A stretch of 64,000 bases of DNA. Source: Sinorhizobium mexicanum. GTDB lineage: Bacteria; Pseudomonadota; Alphaproteobacteria; Rhizobiales; Rhizobiaceae. Shown here piece by piece: positions 34,568-43,570 of this stretch. Below the pieces are notes generated by a model. That model was not told the DNA's origin. It worked only from the letters and a program-made list of their open reading frames with translations, and did no database searches. Location of the stretch: NCBI RefSeq assembly GCF_013488225.1, contig NZ_CP041238.1, positions 3,001,501 to 3,065,500 of the forward strand, in the 5' to 3' direction. The translations under genes were made by a program, and so were the position numbers. The stretch's first letter is position 1, and every line of letters begins with the position of its first letter.

Positions 34568-35350
34568 ATGACCGGACCGATCCTCACCCGCCGTGAAGGC
34601 GGCATTCTCGAAGTCACGATCGACCGGCCGAAGGCCAACGCCATCGATCTGAAGACCAGCCGGATCATGGGCGAAATCTTCCGCGAGTTCCGCGACGACT
34701 CCGCCTTGCGCGTGGCGATCATCACCGGCGCGGGCGAAAAATTCTTCTGCCCTGGCTGGGACCTCAAGGCGGCTGCCGAAGGCGACGCCGTCGACGGCGA
34801 CTATGGCGTCGGCGGTTTCGGCGGCATCCAGGAACTGCGCGACCTCAACAAGCCGATCATCGCCGCCGTCAACGGCATCTGTTGCGGCGGCGGTCTCGAA
34901 ATCGCGCTTTCGACCGACCTCATCCTTGCCGCCGAACATGCGACCTTCGCGCTGCCGGAAATCCGTTCTGGTACCGTCGCCGATGCCGCTTCGATCAAAT
35001 TGCCAAAGCGCATCCCCTACCACATCGCCATGGACATGCTGTTGACCGGCCGCTGGCTCGACGTCACCGAGGCGAACCGCTGGGGCTTCGTCAACGAGAT
35101 CCTGCCGGCCAACCGACTGATGGAACGCGCCTGGGAGCTTGCGCGCCTGCTCGAGAGCGGACCGCCACTCGTCTACGCCGCGATCAAGGAAGTGGTGCGC
35201 GAGGCGGAAGGCCGCGATTTCCAGACGACGATGAACAAGATTACCCGCCGGCAGTTCAAGACGGTCGATGTCCTCTATTCGAGCGAAGACCAGCTCGAAG
35301 GAGCACGCGCCTTCGCCGAGAAGCGCGATCCCGTCTGGAAGGGGCGCTGA
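34568..35350 (+). CDS. Enoyl-CoA hydratase/isomerase, candidate carnitinyl-CoA dehydratase
   Basis: A 260-residue crotonase-fold protein: oxyanion-hole segments FFCPGWDLKAA (about 60-70) and NGICCGGGLEIALSTDLILA (about 98-117), then the catalytic region ALPEIRSGTVADAASIKLPK, and LTGRWLDVTEANRWGFVNE near 160. The latter parts resemble CaiD, which hydrates crotonobetainyl-CoA to L-carnitinyl-CoA. ATG 34568 is chosen (GGAGG 11 bases upstream); ATG 34559 overlaps the synthetase stop but is only 2 bases from the GGAGG. It completes a gamma-butyrobetaine to carnitine branch. Confidence 0.85.
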   Translation: MTGPILTRREGGILEVTIDRPKANAIDLKTSRIMGEIFREFRDDSALRVAIITGAGEKFFCPGWDLKAAAEGDAVDGDYGVGGFGGIQELRDLNKPIIAAVNGICCGGGLEIALSTDLILAAEHATFALPEIRSGTVADAASIKLPKRIPYHIAMDMLLTGRWLDVTEANRWGFVNEILPANRLMERAWELARLLESGPPLVYAAIKEVVREAEGRDFQTTMNKITRRQFKTVDVLYSSEDQLEGARAFAEKRDPVWKGR

Positions 35351-35678
35351 GACGATACGGCCGCCAAGGGCCGCGTGATTTCCAGCCGGCGAGAACCGGC
35401 ATTCGACGTGGCAGGCCGCGAGAACCGGTGCACACGGGAATACTGGTCGTCCATAAGCTAGCTTATGGAAAAGATTTACAATTTAGGACGTTACAAGCCT
35501 GTTCCGAACGACTAGCCTTATGGATCGGAACAGCTGTATCGCTACCGTAGATCGCAAGGGAGGAGAAACCGGACGACATCACGCGAGCTTTGAAGCCATT
35601 TCAGACGATGGTGATACGCAACAGTCTCTACCAATCACAACAAACGGCGAATGCCGACGTAAAGAAGGGAACAGGGGA
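35351..35678. promoter_or_regulatory. 328-bp intergenic promoter region before the peptide-type importer
   Basis: No gene is visible. It holds a perfect 18-bp palindrome, CCATAAGCTAGCTTATGG (35451-35468), and a longer inverted repeat, TGTTCCGA (35500-35507) with TCGGAACA (35525-35532). These sit in an AT-richer stretch that probably contains the importer promoter. An open frame from 35520 joins the binding-protein frame but lacks a signal peptide at its start and is not used. Confidence 0.5.
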
Positions 35679-37268
35679 ATGAGCGATTACAAAGACTATC
35701 TGACACGACAGGTCATGCTGGGCAAAATGAACCGGCGTGAGTTTCTCGGACGCGCGGCAGCTTTCGGCATCGCCGCTTCGAACGCCGGCACGCTTTTCGC
35801 AACCAGCGCCGCGGCGCAGGAGCCGAAGCGCGGCGGGCACCTGAAGCTCGGTCTCGAAGGCGCAGCTGCGACCGACTCACGGGATCCGGCAAAGGCTCTT
35901 TCGCAATTCATGTTTGTCGTCGGCCGCAACTGGGGCGACATGCTTGTCGAGAGCCATCCTACGACCGGTGCGCCGGTGCCGGCACTCGCCGAATCCTGGG
36001 AGCCTTCCGCTGACGCAGCGACCTGGACCTTCACGATCCGCAAGGGCGTCAAGTTCCATGACGGCAAGGAATTGACCATCGACGACGTGATCAAGACCCT
36101 GCAGCGCCACACCGACGACAAGTCGGAATCGGGCGCGCTCGGCGTGATGAAGTCGATCAAGGAAATCAAGGCCGACGGCGACAAGCTTGTGCTGACCCTG
36201 ACGGAAGGCAACGCCGACATGCCGCTGCTGCTTTCCGACTATCACCTCATCATTCAGCCGAACGGCGGCCTCGACAAGCCGGACGCGATGATCGGCACCG
36301 GCCCGTACAAGGTGGCGAGTTTCGAACCCGGCGTGCGCGCCACTTTCGAAAAGAATGCCGACGACTGGCGCACGGATCGGGGCTATGTGGATTCGATCGA
36401 ACTGATCGCCATGAACGATGCGACCGCGCGCATCGCGGCGCTTTCCTCCGGTCAGGTGCACTACATCAACCGCGTCGATCCGAAGACGGTCAGCCTCCTG
36501 AAACGGGCACCCACGGTTGAGATCCTCAATACGTCGGGCCGTGGCCACTACGTCTTCATCATGCATTGCAACACCGCGCCGTTCGACAACAACGACCTGC
36601 GCATGGCGCTGAAATACGCGATGGATCGCGAAACGATGGTCCAGCGCATCCTCGGCGGCTACGGCAAGGTCGGCAACGATTTCCCGATCAACGACACCTA
36701 TGCGCTGTTCCCGGAAGGGATCGAGCAGCGCGCCTATGATCCCGACAAGGCCGCCTTCCACTACAAGAAATCCGGGCATAGCGGCCCGGTCCTGCTGCGC
36801 ACGTCCGATGTCGCCTTCCCGGGGGCGGTTGACGCCGCCGTTCTCTATCAGGAGAGCGCCAAGAAGGCCGGCATCGAGATCGAGGTCAAGCGTGAACCGG
36901 GCGACGGCTACTGGACCAACGTCTGGAACGTCCAGCCCTTCTCGACCTCCTACTGGGGCGGCCGTCCGACCCAGGATCAGATGTACTCGACGGCCTATCT
37001 ATCGAACGCCGACTGGAACGACACTCGCTTCCAGCGTCCGGATTTTGACAAGCTCCTGCTCGAGGCCCGCTCGGAACTCGACGAGGCCAAACGCAAGGAC
37101 ATGTACCGTACTCTGGCGATGACGGTGCGCGACGAGGGCGGCGTGATCCTGCCGATGTTCAATGATTTCGTGAACGCCGCCACCAAGCAGGTGAAGGGCT
37201 ATGTCCACGACATTGGCAATGACATGTCGAACGGCTATGTCGCAACCCGTGTTTGGCTCGACGCGTGA
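35679..37268 (+). CDS. ABC transporter substrate-binding protein, family 5 (peptide/opine class), Tat-exported
   Basis: A 529-residue extracellular solute-binding protein. The N-terminus has a twin-arginine motif (NRREFLGR, about 17-24) and a hydrophobic stretch ending ATSAAAQEPKRGG. The SBP_bac_5 body is clear: WEPSADAATWTFTIRKGVKF, IGTGPYKVASFEPG, PKTVSLLKRAP and DNNDLRMALKYAMDRE. It starts at ATG 35679 after a GGGG run. It heads a four-gene importer operon directly after the carnitine/butyrobetaine genes, so a betaine-type ligand is possible; ligand unknown. A same-length paralogue lies at 41900. Confidence 0.9.
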   Translation: MSDYKDYLTRQVMLGKMNRREFLGRAAAFGIAASNAGTLFATSAAAQEPKRGGHLKLGLEGAAATDSRDPAKALSQFMFVVGRNWGDMLVESHPTTGAPVPALAESWEPSADAATWTFTIRKGVKFHDGKELTIDDVIKTLQRHTDDKSESGALGVMKSIKEIKADGDKLVLTLTEGNADMPLLLSDYHLIIQPNGGLDKPDAMIGTGPYKVASFEPGVRATFEKNADDWRTDRGYVDSIELIAMNDATARIAALSSGQVHYINRVDPKTVSLLKRAPTVEILNTSGRGHYVFIMHCNTAPFDNNDLRMALKYAMDRETMVQRILGGYGKVGNDFPINDTYALFPEGIEQRAYDPDKAAFHYKKSGHSGPVLLRTSDVAFPGAVDAAVLYQESAKKAGIEIEVKREPGDGYWTNVWNVQPFSTSYWGGRPTQDQMYSTAYLSNADWNDTRFQRPDFDKLLLEARSELDEAKRKDMYRTLAMTVRDEGGVILPMFNDFVNAATKQVKGYVHDIGNDMSNGYVATRVWLDA

Positions 37269-38380
37269 TGACGGAAAGCGGACCAATGACTGGTCCGGTT
37301 CTGACGGATGGGACCGCGGGTGAACAGCCGCGGTCTGCCGACCTTTCCGGAGTGCCAGCAAAACCCAACCCCACCGGCGCCAACGGCGAGATCGGTGGCA
37401 CCTTCTGGCGGCGTTTCGTCTTTCGCCGTCCTCTCGCGGCGCTGATCCTTCAGCGCCTCGGCTTGAGTGTTGGATTGCTTTTCGCCGTGTCGCTGATGAT
37501 CTTCGGCGGCATCGAAGCCTTGCCCGGCGATTTCGCCACCACCTATCTCGGCCAGTCGGCAACACCGCAGGCGGTCGAAAACATCCGCAAGGACCTCGGC
37601 CTCGACCGGCCGTGGAGCGAACGCTACCTCAACTGGCTCGGCGGCGCCGTCAAGGGTGACTTCGGCACCTCGTGGGCCAGCAAGAATTCGGTCAGCGAGC
37701 AGATCGGCAACCGGCTCGGCAATTCGTTGTTCCTTGCGTTCTTTGCCGCGCTCATCTCCGTCCCGCTCGCCGTCGGGCTCGGCATGCTGGCCGTGCAGTT
37801 CCGCAACCGAATGCCGGACAAGATCATCAACGTGATATCGCTCGCGGCGATCTCGCTGCCGGAATTCTTCATCGGCTACCTGCTGATCATGTTCTTTGCC
37901 GTCAAATGGGGCGTCGCCACCTTCCCGGCGACGGTCTATGAGAGCATGAGCTTCACCGAACGGCTTTCGGCGATCGCGCTTCCGGTCGCGACCCTCGTCC
38001 TCGTCGTTCTCGCCCATATGATGCGCATGACGCGGGCGGCAATCCTCAACGTCATGTCATCTGCCTATGTCGAGACCGCCGAACTGAAGGGGCTCAGCAC
38101 CTTCCGCATCATCGCTCGTCACGCCGCTCCAAACGCCGTGGCCCCGGTCATCAACGTCATCGCGCTGAACCTGGCCTACTTGGTCGTCGGCGTCGTCGTC
38201 GTCGAGGTGGTCTTCGTCTATCCGGGCATGGGGCAATACATGGTGGATGCGGTCACGGTGCGCGACATGCCGGTCGTGCAGGCCTGCGGCCTGATCTTCG
38301 CGGCCTTCTACATCTTCCTCAATATGGCGGCAGACATTCTCGCCATTCTCGCCAACCCGAGACTGAGGCACCCGCGATGA
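37268..38380 (+). CDS. ABC transporter permease (DppB-type)
   Basis: A 370-residue peptide-class permease. The first 60 residues are a polar, probably cytoplasmic, extension. Then follow about six helices with the DppB-typical GDFATTYLGQSATPQAV after helix 1 and the EAA loop VETAELKGLSTFRIIARHAA (about 270-290). The ATG overlaps the binding-protein stop by one base (TGATG at 37266-37270). Confidence 0.88.
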   Translation: MTESGPMTGPVLTDGTAGEQPRSADLSGVPAKPNPTGANGEIGGTFWRRFVFRRPLAALILQRLGLSVGLLFAVSLMIFGGIEALPGDFATTYLGQSATPQAVENIRKDLGLDRPWSERYLNWLGGAVKGDFGTSWASKNSVSEQIGNRLGNSLFLAFFAALISVPLAVGLGMLAVQFRNRMPDKIINVISLAAISLPEFFIGYLLIMFFAVKWGVATFPATVYESMSFTERLSAIALPVATLVLVVLAHMMRMTRAAILNVMSSAYVETAELKGLSTFRIIARHAAPNAVAPVINVIALNLAYLVVGVVVVEVVFVYPGMGQYMVDAVTVRDMPVVQACGLIFAAFYIFLNMAADILAILANPRLRHPR

Positions 38381-39204
38381 ACCTGAGATCTATCCCCCTG
38401 AGCGCCTGGGTAGGCATCGCGGGCATCGCGATCGCCATTCTCTGCGCGATTTTCGCACCGGTCATCGCGCCCTATGGCGAGCGGGACGTCGTCGGCGAAA
38501 TCTGGCTTCCGGCCGGCGGCGACTTCCTGCTCGGCACCGACAATCTCGGGCGCGACCTCCTCTCGCGCCTGATCTACGGCGCCCGCACTACCATTCTCGT
38601 GGCGCTGGCGGCAACAGTGCTCTCCTTCTCGCTCGGCATGATCCTAAGCTTTGCCGCGGCGGTCATGGGTGGCTTCGTCGACCAGCTCTTCTCGCGCTTC
38701 AACGATCTGATGATGGCGATTCCGACGCTGATCTTCGCCCTCGTCGTGCTCGCGGTATTGCCGCAGCATCTGTGGATCCTGATCCTGGTGATGGCGGTGC
38801 TCGATTCCACCCGCGTCTTCCGCATCGGCCGTGCCGTCGCGCTCGACGTTGCGGTGATGGAGTTCGTCGAGGCGGCACGGCTCAGAGGCGAAGGCTCGCT
38901 CTGGATCATCTTCCGCGAGATCCTGCCGAACACGCTGTCGCCGCTGCTCGCCGAATTCGGCCTACGCTTTGCCTTCTCGATCCTGTTCCTCTCCACCCTC
39001 TCCTTCCTCGGCCTCGGCATCCAGCCACCGGCCGCCGACTGGGGCGGCATGGTCAAGGACAACAAGGACGGCATCATCTTCGGCATCTCGGCCGCCTTGG
39101 TGCCGGGCGCGGCGATCGCGACGCTCGCAATCTGCGTCAACCTCGTCGTCGACTGGCTGATGAAGCGGACCTCGAGCCTGAAAGGAGGGCGCGGCGATGC
39201 CTGA
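38377..39204 (+). CDS. ABC transporter permease (DppC-type)
   Basis: A 275-residue peptide-class permease with the DppC-typical periplasmic segment FLLGTDNLGRDLLSRLIYGA (about 50-69) and the EAA loop VEAARLRGEGSLWIIFREIL (about 166-185). It overlaps the upstream stop (ATGA at 38377) and the ATPase start (8 bases), so the operon is translationally coupled. Confidence 0.9.
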   Translation: MNLRSIPLSAWVGIAGIAIAILCAIFAPVIAPYGERDVVGEIWLPAGGDFLLGTDNLGRDLLSRLIYGARTTILVALAATVLSFSLGMILSFAAAVMGGFVDQLFSRFNDLMMAIPTLIFALVVLAVLPQHLWILILVMAVLDSTRVFRIGRAVALDVAVMEFVEAARLRGEGSLWIIFREILPNTLSPLLAEFGLRFAFSILFLSTLSFLGLGIQPPAADWGGMVKDNKDGIIFGISAALVPGAAIATLAICVNLVVDWLMKRTSSLKGGRGDA

Positions 39205-40828
39205 GCTTCTTTCCGTCAAGAACCTGAAAATCGAGGCGACGAGCTACCCGCCGGGCGAACCGCCAAAGGTCGTGACCCTGGTCGAAGGCGTTTCTTTCGA
39301 CTTGCAGAAAGGCAAGGTGCTCGGTCTCATCGGCGAGTCGGGCGCCGGCAAGTCAACGATAGGCCTTTCGGCACTTGCCTATGGCCGCGGCGGCTGCCGC
39401 ATCATCGGCGGCGAGGTGCTGCTCAACGGCCGCGACATCCTGAAGCTTGGCCGTTCCGGCATCAACTCGGTGCGCGGCGCCCAGGTCTGCTATGTTGCAC
39501 AATCCGCAGCAGCCGCCTTCAACCCGGCCCACAAACTCGGCGACCAGGTCATCGAGGCCTCGGTCCGGCACGGCATCATGACGCGGGATGAAGCCGAAAA
39601 ACGCGCGCTTTATCTCTTCCGGGTGCTCGGCCTGCCCAATCCGGAAACCTTCGGCGAGCGATACCCTCACCAGGTTTCGGGCGGCCAGTTGCAGCGCGCC
39701 ATGACCGCCATGGCGCTCTGCCCGAACCCGGAACTGATCGTCTTCGACGAACCGACCACGGCGCTTGATGTCACCACGCAGATCGACGTGCTTGCCGCGA
39801 TCAAGCACGCTATCGAGGAGACGCATACGGCGGCGCTCTACATCACCCACGATCTCGCCGTGGTGGCGCAGGTGTCCGACGACATCATGGTGCTGCGCCA
39901 TGGCAAGACCGTCGAATACGGCACGACCAAGCAGGTGATCGAAGCGCCCAAGGAAGACTATACCCGCGCCCTCGTCAGCGTCCGTCAGACCAAGCGCGAC
40001 GAAGCAGCGGACCAGTCCGGTACGCTTCTCAAGATCGAGCATGTCCATGCCGGCTATGCCAATGGCTTCAAGGTGCTGCACGACGTGTCGATGCACCTGC
40101 CGAAGGGCCAGACGCTGGCAATCGTTGGAGAATCCGGCTCCGGCAAGTCGACGCTCGCCCGCGTCATCACCGGCCTTTTGCCACCGTCCGAGGGCCGCAT
40201 CACCTTCGACGGCAAGGAACTGCCAAAGGCATTGAAGGGCCGGACGAACGACGAGCTGCGCCGCATCCAGATGATCTACCAGATGGCGGATACAGCGATG
40301 AATCCGCGCCAGACCGTGCGTGACATCATCGGCCGCCCGCTTTCCTTCTATTTCAGCATGCACGGCGCCAGGAAGACCGAGCGGGTCAAGGAACTGCTCG
40401 ACCAGATCGAGATGGGGCCGCGGTTCCTCGACCGCTATCCGGCCGAGCTTTCCGGTGGCCAGAAGCAACGCGTCGCGATCGCCCGGTCTCTTGCCGCCAG
40501 GCCGGAACTCATCCTGTGCGATGAGCCCACCTCGGCGCTGGACCCTTTGGTGGCCGAAGGCATCCTGAATCTGCTTCTGAGGCTTCAGGAGGAAACCGCT
40601 GTTTCCTATGTCTTTATCACCCACGACATCGCCATCGTTCGAGCCATCGCCGACAGCGTCGCGGTCATGCACCGCGGTCGCTTGGTGCGCTTCGGACCGA
40701 AGTCGAAGGTGCTCTCGCCGCCGTTCGACGACTATACCGACCTGCTCCTGAAATCGGTGCCGGAGATGGAAATCGGCTGGTTGGAAAAGGTGCTGAAGAC
40801 ACGGCGCATGGAGAGCGCCGGTAATTGA
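39197..40828 (+). CDS. ABC transporter fused ATPase (DppD-DppF type)
   Basis: A 543-residue protein with two complete nucleotide-binding domains in tandem. Domain 1 has Walker [10 protein letters not shown] (about 45), signature VSGGQLQRA and Walker [13 protein letters not shown]. Domain 2 has Walker [10 protein letters not shown] (about 313), signature [15 protein letters not shown] and Walker [13 protein letters not shown]. This fusion replaces the separate DppD and DppF subunits. It is the last gene of the importer operon; a palindromic repeat follows. Confidence 0.92.
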   Translation: MPELLSVKNLKIEATSYPPGEPPKVVTLVEGVSFDLQKGKVLGLIGESGAGKSTIGLSALAYGRGGCRIIGGEVLLNGRDILKLGRSGINSVRGAQVCYVAQSAAAAFNPAHKLGDQVIEASVRHGIMTRDEAEKRALYLFRVLGLPNPETFGERYPHQVSGGQLQRAMTAMALCPNPELIVFDEPTTALDVTTQIDVLAAIKHAIEETHTAALYITHDLAVVAQVSDDIMVLRHGKTVEYGTTKQVIEAPKEDYTRALVSVRQTKRDEAADQSGTLLKIEHVHAGYANGFKVLHDVSMHLPKGQTLAIVGESGSGKSTLARVITGLLPPSEGRITFDGKELPKALKGRTNDELRRIQMIYQMADTAMNPRQTVRDIIGRPLSFYFSMHGARKTERVKELLDQIEMGPRFLDRYPAELSGGQKQRVAIARSLAARPELILCDEPTSALDPLVAEGILNLLLRLQEETAVSYVFITHDIAIVRAIADSVAVMHRGRLVRFGPKSKVLSPPFDDYTDLLLKSVPEMEIGWLEKVLKTRRMESAGN

Positions 40829-40880
40829 TGCGTTTCTCTCCTCGAACTCGGGAGAGAAAACCGGCGTCGCCGTCGCTAGG

Positions 40881-40980
40881 ATCATTTCATTGTTTCATTG
40901 AAACAGTGAAATGATCTAACTCTTTGAGACTACGCAATTCCGGACGAAAAACCGTTACACACTTTTCCTGGAATTGCTCT
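40881..40980. repeat. Dispersed repeat with long hairpin between convergent genes
   Basis: The left part (40881-40915) is a nearly perfect 35-nt inverted repeat (ATCATTTCA...TGAAATGAT with inner GTTTCATTGAAAC), able to act as a bidirectional terminator. The right part, read on the minus strand, is TTAGAGCAATTCCAGG...CGGAATTGCGTAGTCTCAAA and recurs in shortened form at 59616-59669. The repeat supplies the TAG stop of the regulator gene. Confidence 0.8.
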
Positions 40981-41773
40981 AATACTCTGCCGGGATGGTC
41001 AACACCTCGGCGTCCGGGGTCTCCAGAAAGCGCCTGACTGCAGACGGCAACTGCCGTGATCCGAAGGGAAGCAGCCCGCAGCGCGAAAGCATCTGGCGCT
41101 TGTCCGGATCCTGCCCGATATGCCGCCAGATCATACGCGAGGCGTAAGGCAGGTTCTCCTTCCGCCACGAAACCCCCATCGTGGTGCCGCGCAGATAGAC
41201 CCGCTGGTGCACCTCGAATGGCATCAGGATCGTCTGCGCCAGCATCGACGCGTGCCCGACGGTACGCTCGGCAATGAAGATGCGGTTCCGCCAGAAGGTG
41301 ACAAGGCCGACATATTTCGAGAACTGCTGGATCTCGTTTGCCACGTCGCGAATGCGCTCGATCGATTTCACCCGGATCGAGCCGCCTTCTTCGTAGATAT
41401 GCGCGCAGGAACAGACAATGAAGCCGGGCCAGGAGAGCGAAAGATGATAGGTCTGGTAGTAGCCGAGATGGCGGCGAAGGGCCGCGGCATCGCCCGGGAA
41501 CCCTTCAAGGAGTTGCCCCGCTTCCAGGCGATGGCGCTCGGGACGAGTCATCCGCGCTTCGAAGAGTTTTGGCGAGAGCGAAAAATCCTGTGTCGAAACC
41601 CCGAAGAACGCCACGATCCGTGCAACGTTGTGCGGTGACGGCCGCGCCTCGCCGTTAATGTAGCGATTGAACTGCTGGCGATTGATACCGATTTCGCGGC
41701 AAATCTGCGAGATCGAACGCCGGGTCGCGCAGGCGAAACGCAAGTTGGTGACGAACGTATCGTCCTGCTCCAC
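40979..41773 (-). CDS. XRE-type HTH transcriptional regulator
   Basis: A 264-residue regulator with an N-terminal Cro/CI-like HTH (about residues 8-60; SISQICREIGINRQQFNRYI, then PHNVARIVAFFGVS). The 200-residue C-terminal domain is one I do not recognise, rich in aromatic residues (YYQTYHLSLSWPGFIVC). The start GTG at 41773 has AGGAG six bases upstream; the TTG at 41830 would translate the repeats in the promoter. It is divergent from the second binding protein at 41900 and convergent with the importer operon, so it probably regulates uptake. Confidence 0.8.
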   Translation of the reverse strand: MEQDDTFVTNLRFACATRRSISQICREIGINRQQFNRYINGEARPSPHNVARIVAFFGVSTQDFSLSPKLFEARMTRPERHRLEAGQLLEGFPGDAAALRRHLGYYQTYHLSLSWPGFIVCSCAHIYEEGGSIRVKSIERIRDVANEIQQFSKYVGLVTFWRNRIFIAERTVGHASMLAQTILMPFEVHQRVYLRGTTMGVSWRKENLPYASRMIWRHIGQDPDKRQMLSRCGLLPFGSRQLPSAVRRFLETPDAEVLTIPAEY

Positions 41774-41802
41774 ATCAGGCTCCTGAACTCTTGATCTCAA
41801 GG

Positions 41803-41830
41803 AGCGTAAACGAGCGTAAATCAGCGTCAA
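41803..41830. promoter_or_regulatory. Three 10-bp-phased direct repeats, probable operator
   Basis: AGCGTAAA (41803-41810), AGCGTAAA (41813-41820) and AGCGTCAA (41823-41830) are spaced exactly one helical turn apart in the divergent gap between the XRE-type regulator and binding-protein genes. Phased repeats on one face of the helix suggest co-operative binding by the regulator. Confidence 0.6.
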
Positions 41831-41899
41831 GTCGCGAAATTGTTTCGTATCAGGTACGCGCTAGGTTTTCGTCAAACAACATACAAAGGGAACCCTGAA

Positions 41900-43489
41900 A
41901 TGACGGAACTCACGAAGCGTCCCGACGGCCTTATCGTCCCGACTGGCATCAACCGCCGCGGCTTCCTCGCGGGCACGGCCGCGCTGGGTCTCGCCGCCGG
42001 CCTCGGTGGCACGCTGCCGGCGGGCAAGGCCCACGCACAGGAGCCGAAACGCGGCGGCCACCTGAAGCTCGGCCTCAAAGGCGGCGCGACAACGGATTCC
42101 CTCGATCCAGCCGCCTATACCGGCTCCGTTTCGTTCGTGATCGGTCATCTCTGGGGCGACAAGCTCGTCGAATCCGATCCGGTGACTGGCGCGCCCCTCC
42201 CCTCGATCGCCTCTTCCTGGGAGCCTTCCGCGGATGCCTCGGTCTGGACCTTCAAGATCCGCAACGACATCGCCTTCCATGACGGCAGCAAGCTGACGGT
42301 CGCCGACGCGGTCGCGACGCTGAAGCGACACTCCGACGAGGGCTCGAAGTCGGGCGCGCTTGGCCTGATGCGGTCGATCAAGACGATCGAAGAAAAGGCC
42401 GGTGATCTCGTTCTGACGCTTACGGAAGGCAATGCGGACCTGCCGCTGCTGCTCACCGATTACCACCTGATCATCCAGCCGGGCGGTGGCGTCGAAAATC
42501 CTGCCTCCACGATCGGAACGGGGCCGTACAAGCTCGTAAGCTATGAGGCCGGCATCCGCGCGACCTTCGAGAAGAACACCGCCGACTGGCGCTCGGATCG
42601 CGGCTTTGTCGACAGCGTCGAGATCATCGTCATGAACGATAATTCCGCGCGCATCGCGGCGCTTTCCTCGGGCCAGGTGCATTTCATCAACAACGTCGAC
42701 CCGAAGACCGTATCGCTTCTCAAGCGCGCCCCTCGCGTCCAGATCCTTCAGACCCCAGGCAAGGGCTTCTACAGCTTCCTGATGCATTGCGACACGGCGC
42801 CCTTCGACAACAACGATCTCAGGCTGGCGCTGAAATACGCGATCGACCGGCAGGCCATCCTGGATCGGGCCGTTGGCGGCTACGGCAAGCTCGGCAACGA
42901 CTATCCGGTCAACGAAAACTACGCGCTCGCGCCTACGGGCATCGAGCAGCGCGTCTACGATCCGGATAAGGCGGCCTTCCACTACAAGAAATCCGGTCAT
43001 GACCGGCCGATCCTGCTGCGCACCTCCGATGCCGCCTTCCCCGGCGCGGTCGACGCAGCGGTTCTCTTCCAGGAAAGCGCCCGCAAGGCTGGCATCGAGC
43101 TCGAAATCAGGCGCGAGCCGGAGGATGGCTATTGGACCAATGTCTGGAACGTCCAGCCATTCTCCGCCTCCTATTGGGGTGGGCGCCCGACGCAAGATTC
43201 CCGCTACTCGACCTCATATCTCTCAAGCGCGGAATGGAACGACACGCGCTTCAAGCGTGCGGATTTCGACAAGCTCTTGTTGCAGGCGCGCTCCGAACTT
43301 GACGAGGCGAAACGCAAGGAACTCTATCATACGATGGCGGTTATGGTGCGCGACGAAGGCGGTCTGATCCTGCCCGTCTTCAACGATTACGTGAACGCCG
43401 CCTCCGCCTCGCTGAAGGGCTTCGTGCACGACATCGGCAACGACCTTTCGAACGGCTATGTGGGAAGCCGCGTCTGGTTCGACAGCTAA
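41900..43489 (+). CDS. ABC transporter substrate-binding protein, family 5, paralogue of the 35679 gene
   Basis: A 529-residue binding protein, identical in length to the one at 35679 and similar along its whole length; shared blocks include QEPKRGGHLKLGL, ARIAALSSGQVH, YDPDKAAFHYKKSGH and GYWTNVWNVQPFS. It has a twin-arginine motif (NRRGFLAG, about 19-26). It starts at ATG 41900 after AAGGGAACC. It has no permease genes of its own and probably feeds the channel encoded at 37268-40828 with a different ligand. Confidence 0.9.
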   Translation: MTELTKRPDGLIVPTGINRRGFLAGTAALGLAAGLGGTLPAGKAHAQEPKRGGHLKLGLKGGATTDSLDPAAYTGSVSFVIGHLWGDKLVESDPVTGAPLPSIASSWEPSADASVWTFKIRNDIAFHDGSKLTVADAVATLKRHSDEGSKSGALGLMRSIKTIEEKAGDLVLTLTEGNADLPLLLTDYHLIIQPGGGVENPASTIGTGPYKLVSYEAGIRATFEKNTADWRSDRGFVDSVEIIVMNDNSARIAALSSGQVHFINNVDPKTVSLLKRAPRVQILQTPGKGFYSFLMHCDTAPFDNNDLRLALKYAIDRQAILDRAVGGYGKLGNDYPVNENYALAPTGIEQRVYDPDKAAFHYKKSGHDRPILLRTSDAAFPGAVDAAVLFQESARKAGIELEIRREPEDGYWTNVWNVQPFSASYWGGRPTQDSRYSTSYLSSAEWNDTRFKRADFDKLLLQARSELDEAKRKELYHTMAVMVRDEGGLILPVFNDYVNAASASLKGFVHDIGNDLSNGYVGSRVWFDS

Positions 43490-43570
43490 AACGGATGAGG
43501 AAGAGTGCGGGCGGTTTTCCGCCCGCATGCTTCGTCCCTAAAGTCAGGCATGGATCGGGAGGTAGGCAAC

